This document shows positions 24,372-36,800 of a stretch of DNA of 64,000 bases, one piece after another; the stretch's first letter is position 1; every line of letters starts with the position of its first letter. The notes below the pieces were generated by a model. The model saw only the letters and a list, made by a program, of their open reading frames with translations, was not told the DNA's origin and searched no databases. The stretch is taken from contig NC_134507.1 of the NCBI RefSeq assembly GCF_027942865.1, positions 38,722,797-38,786,796 on the forward strand, written 5' to 3'. The position numbers and the translations under genes are program-made. Source of the stretch: Odontesthes bonariensis (lineage: Eukaryota > Chordata > Actinopteri > Atheriniformes > Atherinopsidae).

Positions 24372-25481
24372 TTAGTACAACTTCTGCCCTTTAGACCCAG
24401 TCTTGGCATCAAAGTGGTCAAAAGCATCCTGGGAGTATTTGGCGTACGAACTGGAGTCGCGGGCTCGTTGGTAGCCATTGCTGGACTGGACGACGTGGGA
24501 TGAAGGGTATACAGCGCGCATCTCAGATGTGTCCTTAGGGACCTGGTCGGAGGTCCAGGCAGACTGTGGGAAAGAACGGTCGATCTTCAAGTTCATTAGG
24601 GCAGCAAGGAAACGGGCAAAGTCTGCGTCCTGCGCAGTAAAGCCAGCATTAGACCCAGAGGAGCCGCTGCTGCCGTAGCCAGACCCAGAGGAGCCGCTGC
24701 TGCCGTAGCCAGACCCAGAGGAGCCGCTGCTGCCGTAGCCAGACCCAGAGGAGCCGCTGCTGCCGTAGCCAGACCCAGAGGAGCCGCTGCTGCCGTAGCC
24801 AGACCCAGAGGAGCCGCTGCTGCCGTAGCCAGACCCAGAGGAGCCGCTGCTGCCGTAGCCAGACCCAGAGGAGCCGCTGCTGCCGTAGCCAGACCCAGAG
24901 GAGCCGCTGCTGCCGTAGCCAGAGCCAGAGGAGCCGCTGCCGTAACCAGACCCAGAGGAGACGCTGCTGCCGTAGCCAGACGTGCTACTACCAGAGCCAG
25001 AGGATCCACTGTTTTGACCTGAGCCCAGAAATTAGTTGAAGCAAAGTATGACAGCATGGCTAGTCGTGCTCTCAGTAGCCTCTGTATCACTGCCAATATG
25101 TTTAGTAACAAGAAACAAAGCTAAATGAGTATCTGCAGTTCAAGTGGGTCATTAAACCTGAAGTCTAATATATTGGAAGATTTGGTGCTGCATGATTAAT
25201 ATAGTTGCAGACCCTCTTCCCTCTCATTCCTACCAACATCATTGAGCATGTCCAGACTAAACAACTTCCCATGTTGGCTGCCTTTATATAAAGTGCACCT
25301 AAATGTTGATATACTTGCTTTTCTGGGGGGGATAACATGTTCCAATGCTGAAGAGCAGGACACAAAGCCAGGAAATCCTGTTTGGATTTCAAAAGAAAAG
25401 AAAGAAACTTTAGTATATAGGAGAACAAAAACCTAAACCATTAAACATGAAGACTCACCTGAAGAAAACCTTAAACAACAT
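24372..25481 (-). CDS. secreted Gly/Ser/Tyr-repeat protein gene 2, right-arm copy
   Basis: Same exon plan as the left copy on the minus strand: 25459-25481, 25315-25377 and 24372-25008 (240 codons plus stop), with AATAAA as TTTATT at 24241-24246. Signal peptide and C-terminal tail are the same as in the left copy as far as I compared them. The repeat differs: 11 GYGS motifs, nearly all of the form GYGSSGSSGS, with the Val form only in the first unit. The reading frame, splice sites and TATA box are kept, so this copy also looks usable. It converges on the left copy, tail to tail across the spacer. Confidence 0.85.
24655..24982 (-). repeat. 30-bp coding minisatellite, right copy
   Basis: About nine near-identical 30-bp units plus a short and a variant unit. 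It is far more uniform than the left array, as expected if it was homogenised separately after duplication. Confidence 0.95.
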
Positions 25482-25598
25482 GTTGAACAAGACAAAACAG
25501 CAGCAACACAATTCAGATAAAACTGGTCCAAAACAGCAATCTAGTGACTGCTGTTGAGAGAAAATTTGTGCTGTAACTCATCTGAGGCTGCAGCTGAC

Positions 25599-25604
25599 TT
25601 TATA
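25599..25604 (-). promoter_or_regulatory. TATA box of gene 2, right copy
   Basis: TTTATA on the plus strand (TATAAA on minus), in the same context and distance as the left copy. Confidence 0.6.
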
Positions 25605-26303
25605 TTGGTGCTCTACCTGCTCTAATTACACTCATAAACCTCACCTGGGACCCAGTCAGATCGTGCTGCATTCAATTCAGCTCGGAAAATGAACACTTCT
25701 GACATCCCATTTAAAAAGGTTTGTTGCAACATGTGAGGAATGAACATGGGATGTTTTAAAGAAGGTGAATTCCGCTTGGTCAGATACGGTGTTAAACATC
25801 TGGACCAAAGTCCTGCAGATCACTGTGGGCCCCTAATCTCTGGCTGGGGAGTGTGAGGGGAGTGACAGAGATTTGGTCTGAAGGACTCCAGGTTATAACC
25901 TCGGTTCTAATACGTCACAAACACGTCACAGTCATGAAATCGGGGTCCAACACATCACATGTCCACTTCACTAGTGGGAGCTGCTAGTTGGGTTTCAAGG
26001 GGAAAAAAGTGAGCTCAGCGTGACATAAGACTGGAGTCTTAGTAAGTTAACCTGCTGAGTTCTGGAAATAACTCTAAAATAATGTTGACTCCTTGGCAGG
26101 AATAAGGAGCTCTGCAGCTCTCTCATCCAGAGGATCTAGAAGCATGGATGTGTTTGGAACATAGCAGAGGGTGGATTCTTACTAAAGTCACGCTAACTGC
26201 CTTCTGCGCACTCTGAGATGTTTAAAGCTCAGATTAATATCTGAGCTGAGATGTAGAAACGTGAGACAACATGATGCAGAGCTGCTCTTTTATTCAGTGA
26301 TAT

Positions 26304-27542
26304 CAATCAATCAATCAATTATACTTTATTAATCCCCGAGGGGAAATTCCAGTTTCGGTCAAGACGGGCAGACAACACAGAAACAGACAGGGGAGAGAGA
26401 GTGTGACCAGGCAACGCGGCCTGCTTTGCAGGCGCCGCCAGATAAGAAGGAAGGGGAACAACATTGGGTGAGGGGAGGGAAAAAAATCATACTTCACACT
26501 GTACCCTTATCAGGATACGGTCTGAGATCTCAAAAAAACCTCAGCACAGAAAAAGCATCACATACACATAACAACACCTTAAGCAATGGGACAGTGAAGA
26601 GGTGAGGAGTTGCATGTGTTATAAATGAGCATGTATGTGTATGCGTGTGTGTTTGTTCAGTAAGTCTGCACAGAAAGTTGGATCAGGCAATTGTCCTTGA
26701 CAAGTTGGAACATGTCAGCCAGTTCCACAACAAATCTCACAGGAGTGTCAGGAGGGGATGGGGAGCACATGGGAAAGAGCATCATGTTATCATAACAAAC
26801 GTGGAGAATGATTTTGCAGCTGGCCATAAGGCCAGTGTGGGGCGCCGGATTGGAATAAAAATTAATTTAGGTCAGACAGACAACTGATTGCGCTCTCTGT
26901 CTTTTTGTCCATTGCTGGTATCTCATGGCGAAGTCCCAAATTCAGCCGAATTGTGGGATGTGGACCCTTTCCGCCCGGTCCAAGCGATCAATCAACCATT
27001 CTCCCAGGTCAATCCACTTCTCTTCTGAGTCCAGGAATCTCAGCCAGCCTGCGAACCTGCGCAGGGATCACATCCAGCTTCCGACTCTGCTCACATAGCA
27101 TCTCAGTCTGAGCGTTGATTGCTCTTGTGACCCCATCAAACGCTTTCCACGATCTCTTAATTTCACAAAATGCCACGTATCGTCCAACTCCAAACAGCAG
27201 GAACCCGAGTATCATAAATCCAAATATGTAGACGTCTTCCGCGTCCTCGACAGCCAGCATCGCTAAACACACGGTGCGCCACTTCCCCCATGCATCCTCC
27301 GTGTATCCAGCGAAGAAAGTCCCGTCGGGGCAAGACGCTTGTCCTTTCGCCATCTTCGCGGTTGAAAAAATTTGATCAATAGCATTAAGACCCCAGCTGA
27401 CCAAATCCATCTTATTTGGCTTCGTCTGATATGTAAAAAGATGCTCAGAAGACACAGACACAGACAGGCTAAGCAGGGCAAAAAAAGGGAGGGAGGAGCA
27501 GAGAGAAATGCGACCTCTTCCACCGAGAGCCAAGAGCAGAAA
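26304..27542 (-). mobile_element. retroposon carrying a small membrane-protein ORF
   Basis: A 1239-bp insertion present only in the right arm. It is flanked by GATAT (26299-26303, 27543-27547), and the left arm shows the empty site. Read on minus it starts TTTCTGCTCTTGGCTC and ends GGGGATTAATAAAG followed by a (TTGA)n tail, the signature of non-LTR reverse transcription. It has no RT of its own and encodes one 133-residue protein. The 3' end resembles tails widespread in fish, so it is probably mobilised in trans by a LINE with a matching tail. Confidence 0.8.
27009..27410 (-). CDS. retroposon-borne small membrane protein (unknown)
   Basis: A 133-residue open frame from ATG at 27410 to TGA at 27009-27011. 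The ATG was chosen over an upstream TTG extension. Residues 1-50 include CPDGTFFAGYTEDAWGKWR with a conserved-looking Cys. One hydrophobic segment, DVYIFGFMILGFLLFGVGR, is a likely transmembrane helix. The C-terminal 45 residues look helical and amphipathic (AFDGVTRAINAQTEML, LDVIPAQVRRLAEIPGL). The frame is intact, unlike most elements here. I recall similar multicopy predicted proteins in fish but cannot name a family. No enzymatic motif is seen. Confidence 0.7.
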   Translation of the reverse strand: MDLVSWGLNAIDQIFSTAKMAKGQASCPDGTFFAGYTEDAWGKWRTVCLAMLAVEDAEDVYIFGFMILGFLLFGVGRYVAFCEIKRSWKAFDGVTRAINAQTEMLCEQSRKLDVIPAQVRRLAEIPGLRREVD

Positions 27543-28450
27543 GATATGGAGGAGATCTTAGATTTATTTCAGATGAACTTGATTAAACAGGACATAAAGG
27601 AGGTTAAATGTTTAAAGCACCTTGTGCCATCATTTTGTTCATATCTGGAAGTGTTTCTCAAATTTGTCTTGACGATTTCTGTGGATTTCCATCATTCCTC
27701 CTGAAAACTTGTTGCCTTGTGAGAACAACCACAGACTCCCACAGACTCCCTGTGACACAGCAAACTTCCAACATGGGAAATGTGACATTTGAGCACTTTA
27801 TAGTCTGTAGGCGACTGTTTTCTGTTCTTTGTACTGTGGAGGCTTTAGCAGCCATCAGTGAGGTGGAACTGTACTGAAAATACACTGAAGTTAAAGTTAC
27901 ATTTTTAACTCATTTAAAGGGAAAATGCGTCTATTTGAATAATGCTCTTTTTTAATATGGGTCTAAGTTTCTGAGAAAGTCTTTTTTACTGTAAAATGTT
28001 GACTCTCACACCTGAACTTCATATTTATTTATGAAAATGAGAATATTTAAATTCCCAGGTTGTTTTAATTCTGAACACTAACATTTGTTACAGTAGTTCA
28101 CATCATCTGTCCTCAGAATTACTTTCATAAAATCCAACAAAGACCAGACTTTATCATGTTCATATTTAAACTGCAACCTGCAGGTTAACAATGTGAGTGA
28201 CTTAAAGTGTGGAAACAAGTCCACAGAAGTTTTTCTTTTAATTATATGTCGACTATGTGCAAGTGGTCCCCACAGGCAGTGTCCTTGCTGTTAGGACGAC
28301 CAGGTAAGACATCTGATTCTCACATATAGATGGAACATTTGATGTTGCATTATGCCCAGTATTAATCAGACATGTTTGTTCATGTTCCAGACAGGATAGT
28401 GAATGCTTCTGTGCACAGTCCACTGTGTGGTTGTACAGCTCACGACTTAA

Positions 28451-28780
28451 GGTGGGGTATGAGATGTTTTCTGGAGCATTTTTTAATCATATTGTCTGAA
28501 AACCACCTCACGACCCCATTGCACCCACTAAAATAGAATGTTTGGGAAAAAAAATATATATATATTTTAGTCCATTGTAGAGGGTGTAGCAAGAGGAAAT
28601 GTCCGACCAATAGGAGTAATGATGAGAGTTACTTCTATTGGATTCTGACATGCCAATCAACCGTCAGCCCCCCTCACGTTCATGTGTTTTGAAGGCGTGG
28701 GCTGAAGGGAGAGGCAAGGTTGTGTATTTTCAAAAATATAGCTTGCAGGAACCGTTTTTCCAAGATCTCATACCCCACCT
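28451..28780. mobile_element. TTAA-target MITE, right arm only
   Basis: TIRs GGTGGGGTATGAGAT and AGGTGGGGTATGAGATC (read inward), 330 bp. It is flanked by TTAA (28447-28450) and TTTA (28781-28784). The left arm has the empty site GACTTAATTGAATATATT. It contains an (AT)n-like run and no gene. Confidence 0.8.
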
Positions 28781-29596
28781 TTTACTGAATATATTCCAAC
28801 ACCTGGCTCGCCTTCTTGCATCCAAATGTAAAACAAAATAGATGTTTGCCCCACCACCTGATCAAACTTACTTCCAGGTAGTGAGTAAGTGACAACATTG
28901 AGCCTTTAAATTTTGTTGCCAAGCCACTTCACTAAAAGTTGCTGCCACATCTTTTGATTTGTGTAGCACAAGCTTCATTACAATTATTCAGAGTACAAGA
29001 CCTTTGCAACCACAGACGATATTATGAAGCCATCCTCGGTCATGGACTTGCAGAAAATACTGTCCAGGTTTCACATGGCCCCAGCATCTGATGGGTCTGC
29101 CCTTACCCAGAGCTGTAGGGTGAGGACTGCTACAGAGTGGAAAGGTTTCCCCCCCCAGCACAATATGCAGCAGTGGAATCTTCTGATAGAGCTCAAGGCC
29201 ACACCTTTACCCACTGCTGTCAGAGAGCTGCAGTTGGCTTTTCAGCCATTTTTAGTTGGGAATACATTCCAAGCTGAAGCCGTCAAAACCTTCACAAGCT
29301 CACCTTTGAGCAGATACTGTCCTTAAGTTAATGCCAACACCTTATTTATAGGATTAAGTCATGTCAACCTGTCAGGCCCTCAATTATCCCCTCCAACCCA
29401 CAACTGGATGACCCAGAGACAGCTAGGAGCCATTTGATGGTGCAACAAAGTATTCAAGTTAAAGCCATTTATTCAAGCGGTAGCAGCAGCGATGCCTCTA
29501 GAATATGCAGATCTGCAAGACAAAGAAAGTCAGTCACCTACCAGCAGCTACAGAGAGCACACATGCAGAGTAAAATGAGCCTCACCAGAAAGATCC

Positions 29597-30330
29597 TCAG
29601 AAGCCGCTCTGAACTTGAACCTTGTGCTGAGATGTTTTGCCGTGGTCTGGCTCAGATTCTGTTGGGGTGTAGCGGAACTGGCTGAACAGCACACGCTTCT
29701 TGTTGTAGCGGGACCGAGATTTGTAAGCGTAGACTTGATCCTCGTCGGCCACAGGAGTGAAGACTGGCTCGTCCTCGCCGCTGGTGTCAGATGAAAGGCT
29801 CCAGCTCCCATCTTCAGACTGGTAATTGCTGCCAGGAGCTCCAGACTGACCTCCCTGAGCGCCATGCTGCTGTGCTTCAGAACCACTGGCTCCAGTTTGT
29901 TTCTGATACGTTGGCCTAGATAGATCTTGTCCATAAACTGAATACATGGGTGAGGAAACAGAGAATTAAGATCAGCTTTCCATTTACACCCCGAGTCAAT
30001 TTAAACTGTTTTTAGTTGCTGAGCTTTGATTGGGATCAGCTTACCGCTTTGTGCAGGAATGCAGGCGATGCTTCCAATCAGCACACAAGAAATCCACAAA
30101 ACCCTGCAGAAACAGGGACATCTCATATGAAGTTCTAAGTACATTTAGAGACCAGTGGGGTCCAACCACCACCTCCCCTTAACATGCCCAGTCCTGTTGA
30201 GCTTAACTGCATATTCATAGTGTAATGCTGCAACCAAATGAGGTTCTGCTTGCCTCAGACATTTAAGGCAGCAGAGGTTCAGTGCCACCACTTAGAAGCA
30301 CTGGGATAGACTAGAAGTTACTCACCTCAT
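29597..30330 (-). CDS. secreted protein gene 1, right-arm copy
   Basis: Exons 30326-30330, 30045-30103 and 29597-29937 on minus, 134 codons plus stop, with the same phases as the left copy. The signal peptide is identical. Three residues differ in the mature chain: LSRPTY for LSKPTY, GSEAQQ for GSGAQQ, and YQSEDG for YQFEDG. AATAAA lies at 29468-29473 (as TTTATT). Both copies being open after several substitutions suggests recent duplication, continued use or gene conversion. Function is as uncertain as for the left copy. Confidence 0.85.
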
Positions 30331-31904
30331 TCTGCTGCAATATAATTAAAGCTTGCTTGGGACCTGCTCCTGCCAAACTGCACTAACACAAAGTTCAGAG
30401 TCCTGTGACACTAACCTGAAGCTGCAGGAGCTGCTTTCATATGATCCTCAGTGCAGAGGGAACTGATTGCTCAGCGGTAACAGCTGCTGCTGAAAGCTGC
30501 AAGGCTGCAGTTAACTGGCAACAATGGACTAACATATGGAGCATCTCAGTGTTATGTCAATAAATAGATAATAATCAGGAACTCTTGTGAGTATTATGTA
30601 TTTTATTTACATGTATAAATATTAAATTATAAATATAAATGATCAAATATTCTGAACTGCTGATATACGTGATAATAATAACAATAACAATGGAAGCTGC
30701 TCTCAACACGTGAAATGTCTCTCATAGTTCATTATTAGTAGGCTAATTGATGAATAAACATCCTGCTGCTGAATATGTGTTTAAAAAATAAAAATAAATC
30801 AGAAGGAAACCTGCAGAAGAAAGTCTTCTAACAGCTGTCTCTCTGTGTTTATTGGCATACAGCACGGTTAGTGAGATCCAGATCCATGTGGGCACTCAGG
30901 ACGGATTTAAATAGCGACTCTGAATGGACGGTAAACCCGCACTGAAGGCCCAGTGAGCCAAAGCACGGCCGCCACTGAAACATATATTTGAAACCTGTCA
31001 ATATGCTAACTTTGCGTGTTTACCTCTATAACTGGTGTTATATGTAAAACAGAGCACATGGTCAATTAGCTTTTTAAAAATGTTTATTTTAAAGAAAACG
31101 ATCAAAACAAGAGTTTTTCTGGAAGAGATTTAAATAAGTTCTGAATATGCATAGAAGAGAGGTTACATTTGAGTCTATTTTCTTTGTTCAAAACTTAAAA
31201 CAAAAAGCTGAAGTCTGCACACTGAGAAAAACTGGTTTTGAGCATATTTCTGAAATTTCCTCCTAATAACCAACTTGGGTGGGTCACCCCAGTGGAACAT
31301 TTTATTTGTAGGATGCAGGTTTCATGTTTTCAGCTGGAGATGTATGCTTTTTGTTCTGTATGTTACATATTTTTATCTTGATCAGGACATTCAGAACGCT
31401 TGCATGCACAGGTAAGTCCAGCTTCAGTTCCAGGTGTACTCGTCCATTTAACTGGACCACCATGTTGTCCCAGCGTACATGCACGGGATAGACTGTGCAG
31501 AAAACCTTCCTGACATTCTGCTGCCTCTAACTTTCTCTGTGGGACATCACGCTGCATGTAAGCACAGCTGAAATCGCTGCCAACATGTTGTCTTTAAGTC
31601 ACCTGAAGGGTGATTTTCTCACATGAGGCTGCGGTTACAAAATCAGGATTTTATTAGAGCAGAGCGACAGTCTGGACATGCTTTAGGTGACCACCAGTTG
31701 ACACGTAGTCTTAATGTGCTGATTTTCAGTTTAGCCGTCTGACAGAAGAAACAGAAAAATATGTGGATGAGAGCAGCTTTATTGGGAATTTGGCTGGAAA
31801 TATACACTCATTCTTTCCTGTTTTTACTAAAAGATGCAGAAATATTAAACTCTGTAACATGTGTTTAGTGCACCAATCCATGCCAACTCAGTTAGCATAT
31901 ATAC

Positions 31905-32412
31905 AGCTATAGGAACAGTTTACTGAATGTCCCATCTTGTAGACAGCCTCAGTGTTGCATTTCCAGTCCAGTCTGCTGTCCAGGTGAACCCTCAGGTATC
32001 TGTAATCCTCAACCACCTCTTCACCGAGGATGGAGACGGTGTTCAGCTGACTGCTGCTCCTCCGAAAATCCACAATCATCTCTTTTGTTTGTATCCAGAT
32101 GAGGTGATAGTTTATTTTCCTATAGATGTGATAGTTTCATGTAGATGTGCTGAGGTGTGACAGGGAAGCTGTTGGTACATGGAGGATGTGAGGTCTGTAG
32201 CAGGAGGCAGCAGCATGCTGAGTTTGTCTGAACTCTTCCATCTGTCTGATCCCACATTATCCCAAAGCCTGTGAGCTTTTCCATTCCTGACCACACATCC
32301 CTCACACTGTTCTGCTGCAGATAGTTTCCCACCGACTTGCTCTCTTCCTTTTTTCTTCACACTCCTCCTTAACTCCCTGTTTCCCTCCATGAAGGCCTTC
32401 TTCTTTATGCTC
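31905..32412 (-). mobile_element. LINE fragment, right arm
   Basis: Mirror copy of 10350-10860, with NSVRDVWSGMEKLTGF in place of NSVRAVWSG. It is degraded in the same way, so the decay predates the duplication. Confidence 0.75.
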
Positions 32413-32527
32413 AGTGGCTGCAACACAAGTTCACATCAACCAGGCGTTTGTTCAGAAAACAGCGTCACAGCTTTGGACTCAGGAAGTGTTTCAGATGTCA
32501 GCTGTCACTCAGACACACTTTCATAGG

Positions 32528-32600
32528 GCCTGGATAGCTCAGCTGGTAGAGCATCAGACTTTTAATCTGAGGGTCCAGGGTTCAAGTTCCTGTTCAGGTG
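32528..32600 (+). tRNA. tRNA-Lys (anticodon TTT), right arm
   Basis: A 73-nt copy that matches the left-arm tRNA except for one T-stem change (CCCTG to TCCTG, turning a G-C pair into G-T). All stems still close. Confidence 0.95.
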
Positions 32601-33401
32601 TAGAAATGTAATCTCCCACTTAACCTGTACTTCCCTCTATGCCTGCACTCTGTTTCTACACTGTCACCTCTGACAGAGCCTGGCTGATGCTTTTCCTTCT
32701 ATGTAGCTTATTGTTAGCTTTGCTGTTAGCTGCATTATATCCTCATTTGTAAGTTATAGAAATATATAAATAATATATATAATATATAAGTTATCTAAAA
32801 TATATTGTTGCTCAGTTTTCCTCTGAGCCACAGAGATGGTCAGCTCTCATTGTGTCCAATAACTGCAGCTTCTAAAGTGGATTTCATAGCACTGCTGCAT
32901 CTCTGACAGTTATCAGATCATTTGGGTGGAAAAACATACATCACAACCCTCTGAATCTGCTTTCAGTCCCACTTGAACAGTCTCTCACAGTTTCAGACAC
33001 AAAATGTGTCTTTTAGTTTGAATCTCAGCTGATATCTACAACAACTGTAGAGGGACTCATATCATTTCACCAGCTGGTGTGATAAACTTACAGAAACACC
33101 TCAGGAGCAGCACCTGGGATCTTTTGGGAGAAAAGGGGATTCTCTCCATGCTGATAGAGCTGGTGATAAATGAGTTTATGGATCCTACATATTACACAGT
33201 AAAACAATGATAAAGGTGCTTTCTGAGCCTTGACATCTTTTTCTTTTATTGGAAAAATGTTCCAAATTTTATCCCATGGAGGGAGCCAATGAAGTAAAGA
33301 TTGATGCATAAAAGCATTAAAAAGCTCTCCTGTAAGTTCTCTGTTCAAGTTTTATTTAGGTTCAGCTGCATGTTTCTCTTTATTGAATCTTTAACCCTCA
33401 T

Positions 33402-33848
33402 AGATCAGTCTGATCCCAACAGAAGTCTCGCAGGTTTACTTGGTTGCTGTAGTTCACTAAAGCAGGACTCTGAGCAGGGCCCTCCGCTAACAGGCTCCTC
33501 TCCTTTAGAGCCAGTGACAGGGTTGGCTTTGGGAGGTGACGTTGCTCTGTGCTTTAAAGAGCAGGCTTTAATCCACCAAACTTCAGTTGCTTTATGATCT
33601 GCTTTTCAGAGGATTTGTAAATGACTAAATAAATAACACCACTGACTAAACCTTCAACTGAACCTGAACTGTGAGCAAGAGCCACAGGCGCTTGCACACG
33701 CAGCGACTGGCAGGGAGAGAGTTTGGCGTCCGACATGTTTGTTTGTTTTAATCGGTTGTATAAGTCTTAAGAGTCCTGACGTTTGTCTGAAGTCTGTTTA
33801 AAGTTGGTCCACGTCATTTCACCCTGAACTGACGATACAAAACAAAAA
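33402..33848. other. between palindrome and LINE, nothing recognised
   Basis: About 450 bp of single-copy sequence. It may be partly LINE 5' UTR; the LINE 5' end could not be fixed. Confidence 0.4.
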
Positions 33849-36800
33849 TGGAACTTTTCTATCTGGTTGTAACTTGGATTCTGGTGTCATGCCTGCTGCT
33901 TGCCCGAGACACAATGCAGGCCGCCCAAGCAAGAACTGTGTACAGCAGAGACCAGTTGCTTTGACTTCGCTTTGAGGGCGCGCACAACACACCAGATGCG
34001 GTTTTAAACTTACCAGACTGTATAAGAAAAGATCGCAAGCCCGAACACTCGGCATGGCAGGGAAAAAAGAGGAAGCGGGGCAAACGCGGAAGTGTTCGTT
34101 TACGCCGGAGGAAGCGGTGTCTGAAACGGATCCCCCTCCCCACCATGATTTTAGGAAATGTACAATCCCTTAGGAATAAACTCGATGAGCTGCAGGGAAA
34201 CGTCCAGCTGCAGAAGGATTTTGGGGAATGCTGCGTCTTGGCCTTCACGGAGACCTGGTTGTCTGGGCACGACCAGGACCGAGAACTGTGGATCGACGGT
34301 TTTGGATCACCTATCCGGACGGACAGAGATGCTAACATAACGGGGAAGACGCTCGGCGGAGGGGTATGTGTATACCTGAACAGGCGCTACTGTACTTCTG
34401 TGACTGTCAGAGAAAACATCTGTTTACCCGACATTGAGCTCCTGTCCGTGTCAATGCGTCCATTCTATCTGCCACGCGAATTTCCGCAAATCTTTCTAAC
34501 AGTCGTGTACATTCACCCGAAGGCAAATGCCACCATTGCCTGCAATGTTATTTCGGATGTCATGCATAAATTACAATCACTCTCACCCGACGCTCCGAAC
34601 TTTATTCTAGGTGACTTCAATCATGTGACGTTAAAACATTCCGTGAGAGACTTTTATCAGTATGTCACCTGTCCAACCAGGCGGGGAAAGACACTGGATC
34701 TCTGTTATGGTACAGTGAAGGACGCCTACAAATCGATTCCACTGCCCCCGCTGGGCTCTGCAGACCATAACTGTGTTCAACTCATTCCCAAGTACAGATC
34801 TGTCTTGAGAAGGGAACAAGTGCAAATTAAGGAAGTAAAGGAATGGACTGAGGATTCAGTTATGTGCCTTCAGGAATGTTATGACTGCACAGACTGGGAC
34901 ACTTTTACAGACTCCTGTAATGATTTGGATGAACTCACTGATGTGGTGTGTTCATATGTGGCTTTTTGTAGGGATATGATTATCCCATGTAAACAGATCA
35001 AGATTTACCCAAACAACAAGCCATGGGTAAATGGGACTATTAAAAGCTGTTTACAGAGGAAAAAGGCAGGCTCACAAGCAGGGTACTGCTACTGATCTAC
35101 ATGTAGCCACCAGAGAACTGAAAACTGAGATATCTAAAGCCAAACAAAGATATAAGTCCAAACTCGAACAAAGAATGGCTGAGAATAACCTTGGCTCTGC
35201 CTGGTCCTGTATGAAAACTATAGCTGGTATCCAGAACCAGAGTAAAAGTAACCATATATCCCTTGAAGGTTTTACATCTGATAATGAGCTTGCAAATGCC
35301 TTGAATTGTTTTTATAACCGTTTTGATAAGTTTGATTTCAGCCAGGAAATTGGAAAACTCCAGTGCAAACTCAAAGATGGTCAGCACACCAGCATCACAT
35401 GTAAAGATGTTGAAAATGTCTTCTTCAAGACAAAGGTTAATAAAAGTTATGGACCAGACAATATCTGTGGGCGTGTAATTAAGACATGTGCAAAAGAGTT
35501 GAGCTCAATATTCCAGCTCATTTTTAGTAAATCTCTGCAGACACAACATGTACCCAAGGTATGGAAACACCCTGTTGTGGTCCCTGTCCCGAAATGTGGC
35601 AGGCCAAGTACTTTGAACTATTTTAGACCCTTTGCCCTAACCTCAATTGTAATGAAAAATTTTGAAAAATGGATAAGGTCACACATCTTAAGGCACACTG
35701 AAAATGCATTGGACCCCATGCAGTTTGCCTACAGGCCGAACAGAGGAGTGGAAGATGCTACCATCACCCTACTCCATCAGCTTCTAAAACATCTTGAAGG
35801 AAGTGGGTCACATGCACAAGTTTTATTTATTGACTTTTCATCAGCTTTTAACACCATCCAACCACACATTTTAATAAACCGTCTTCTTACACAATTTTCT
35901 TTAAGTTTTAATGTTGTTGGTTGGATTTTAGACTTTTTAATTAATAGTACACAGGAAGTCAGGGTGAATGGAGTCATGTCCAGTCAACTTTGCTCCTCCA
36001 CAGGCTCGCCACAAGGGTGCGCACTCTCACCCCTCCTGTTCATCCTGTATACAAACATGTGTCAGAGTACTTTTGCTAATAGGACCATAATTAAATATGC
36101 AGATGACTCTGTCATTGTAAGCTTGCTACAGAAGAACGAACGAGGTCATGGACCAATAGTAGAAGATTTTGTACAGTGGTGTGAGGAATCATATCTTCAA
36201 CTGAACATAGCAAAAACAAAGGATATGCACATTGATTTTGGAAACAATCCTAGGCATGAGGCCACCACTATGAAAGGTCAAATAGTGGAACAAGTTAAAT
36301 CCTATAAATGCTTAGGGACAATCATCGACGCCAAACTAAATCTCCAGGAGAATTGTGAGGCTATATGCAAAAAAGGACAACAGCGGTTACACTGTTTGAG
36401 GAAGCTTTACCAGTTTAATGTGACAAGACCATGATGATTTTGTTTTATCACTCTTTTATTGAATCAATTATATCTTTTTCTTTAGCATCATGGTTTGGCA
36501 ATATTCCCCTTACACACAAGAACCGCCTATACCAAATTGTCAAGTGGTCAAGCAAACTAATTGGGGAGACACAGCTGCACCCTTCTTCCCTATACACAAG
36601 ACAACTACAGCGGATAGCAATGGGTATCCTGGATGATAGCCGACACCCCTTGAATAATGAATTCCAGTACCTCCCCTCTGGACGGAGGCTAGGAGTTCCT
36701 GGTTGCAGAACCAACAGATTCAAAAACAGTTTTGTCCCAGCTGCAGTTATTCTGCTAAATAAGATGTAAGACAAATTTCCTGTGGATTATTATGTTTCCA

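Larger units (their letters stand above)
23732..33401 (-). repeat. palindrome, right arm
   Basis: Reverse-complement copy of 9363-19790, about 9.7 kb. Arm-specific insertions here are the TM-protein retroposon (26304-27542) and a TTAA MITE (28451-28780). Its outer edge CTTTAACCCTCAT includes a TTAA (33391-33394) aligned to the piggyBac target in the left arm. Confidence 0.93.

Noticed and set aside
29024-29326. A 100-codon open frame (KATPLPTAVRELQLAF) kept in both arms.
   Set aside because: No homology, start context or exon structure. Arm identity alone explains its retention, and the frame is shorter on the left.
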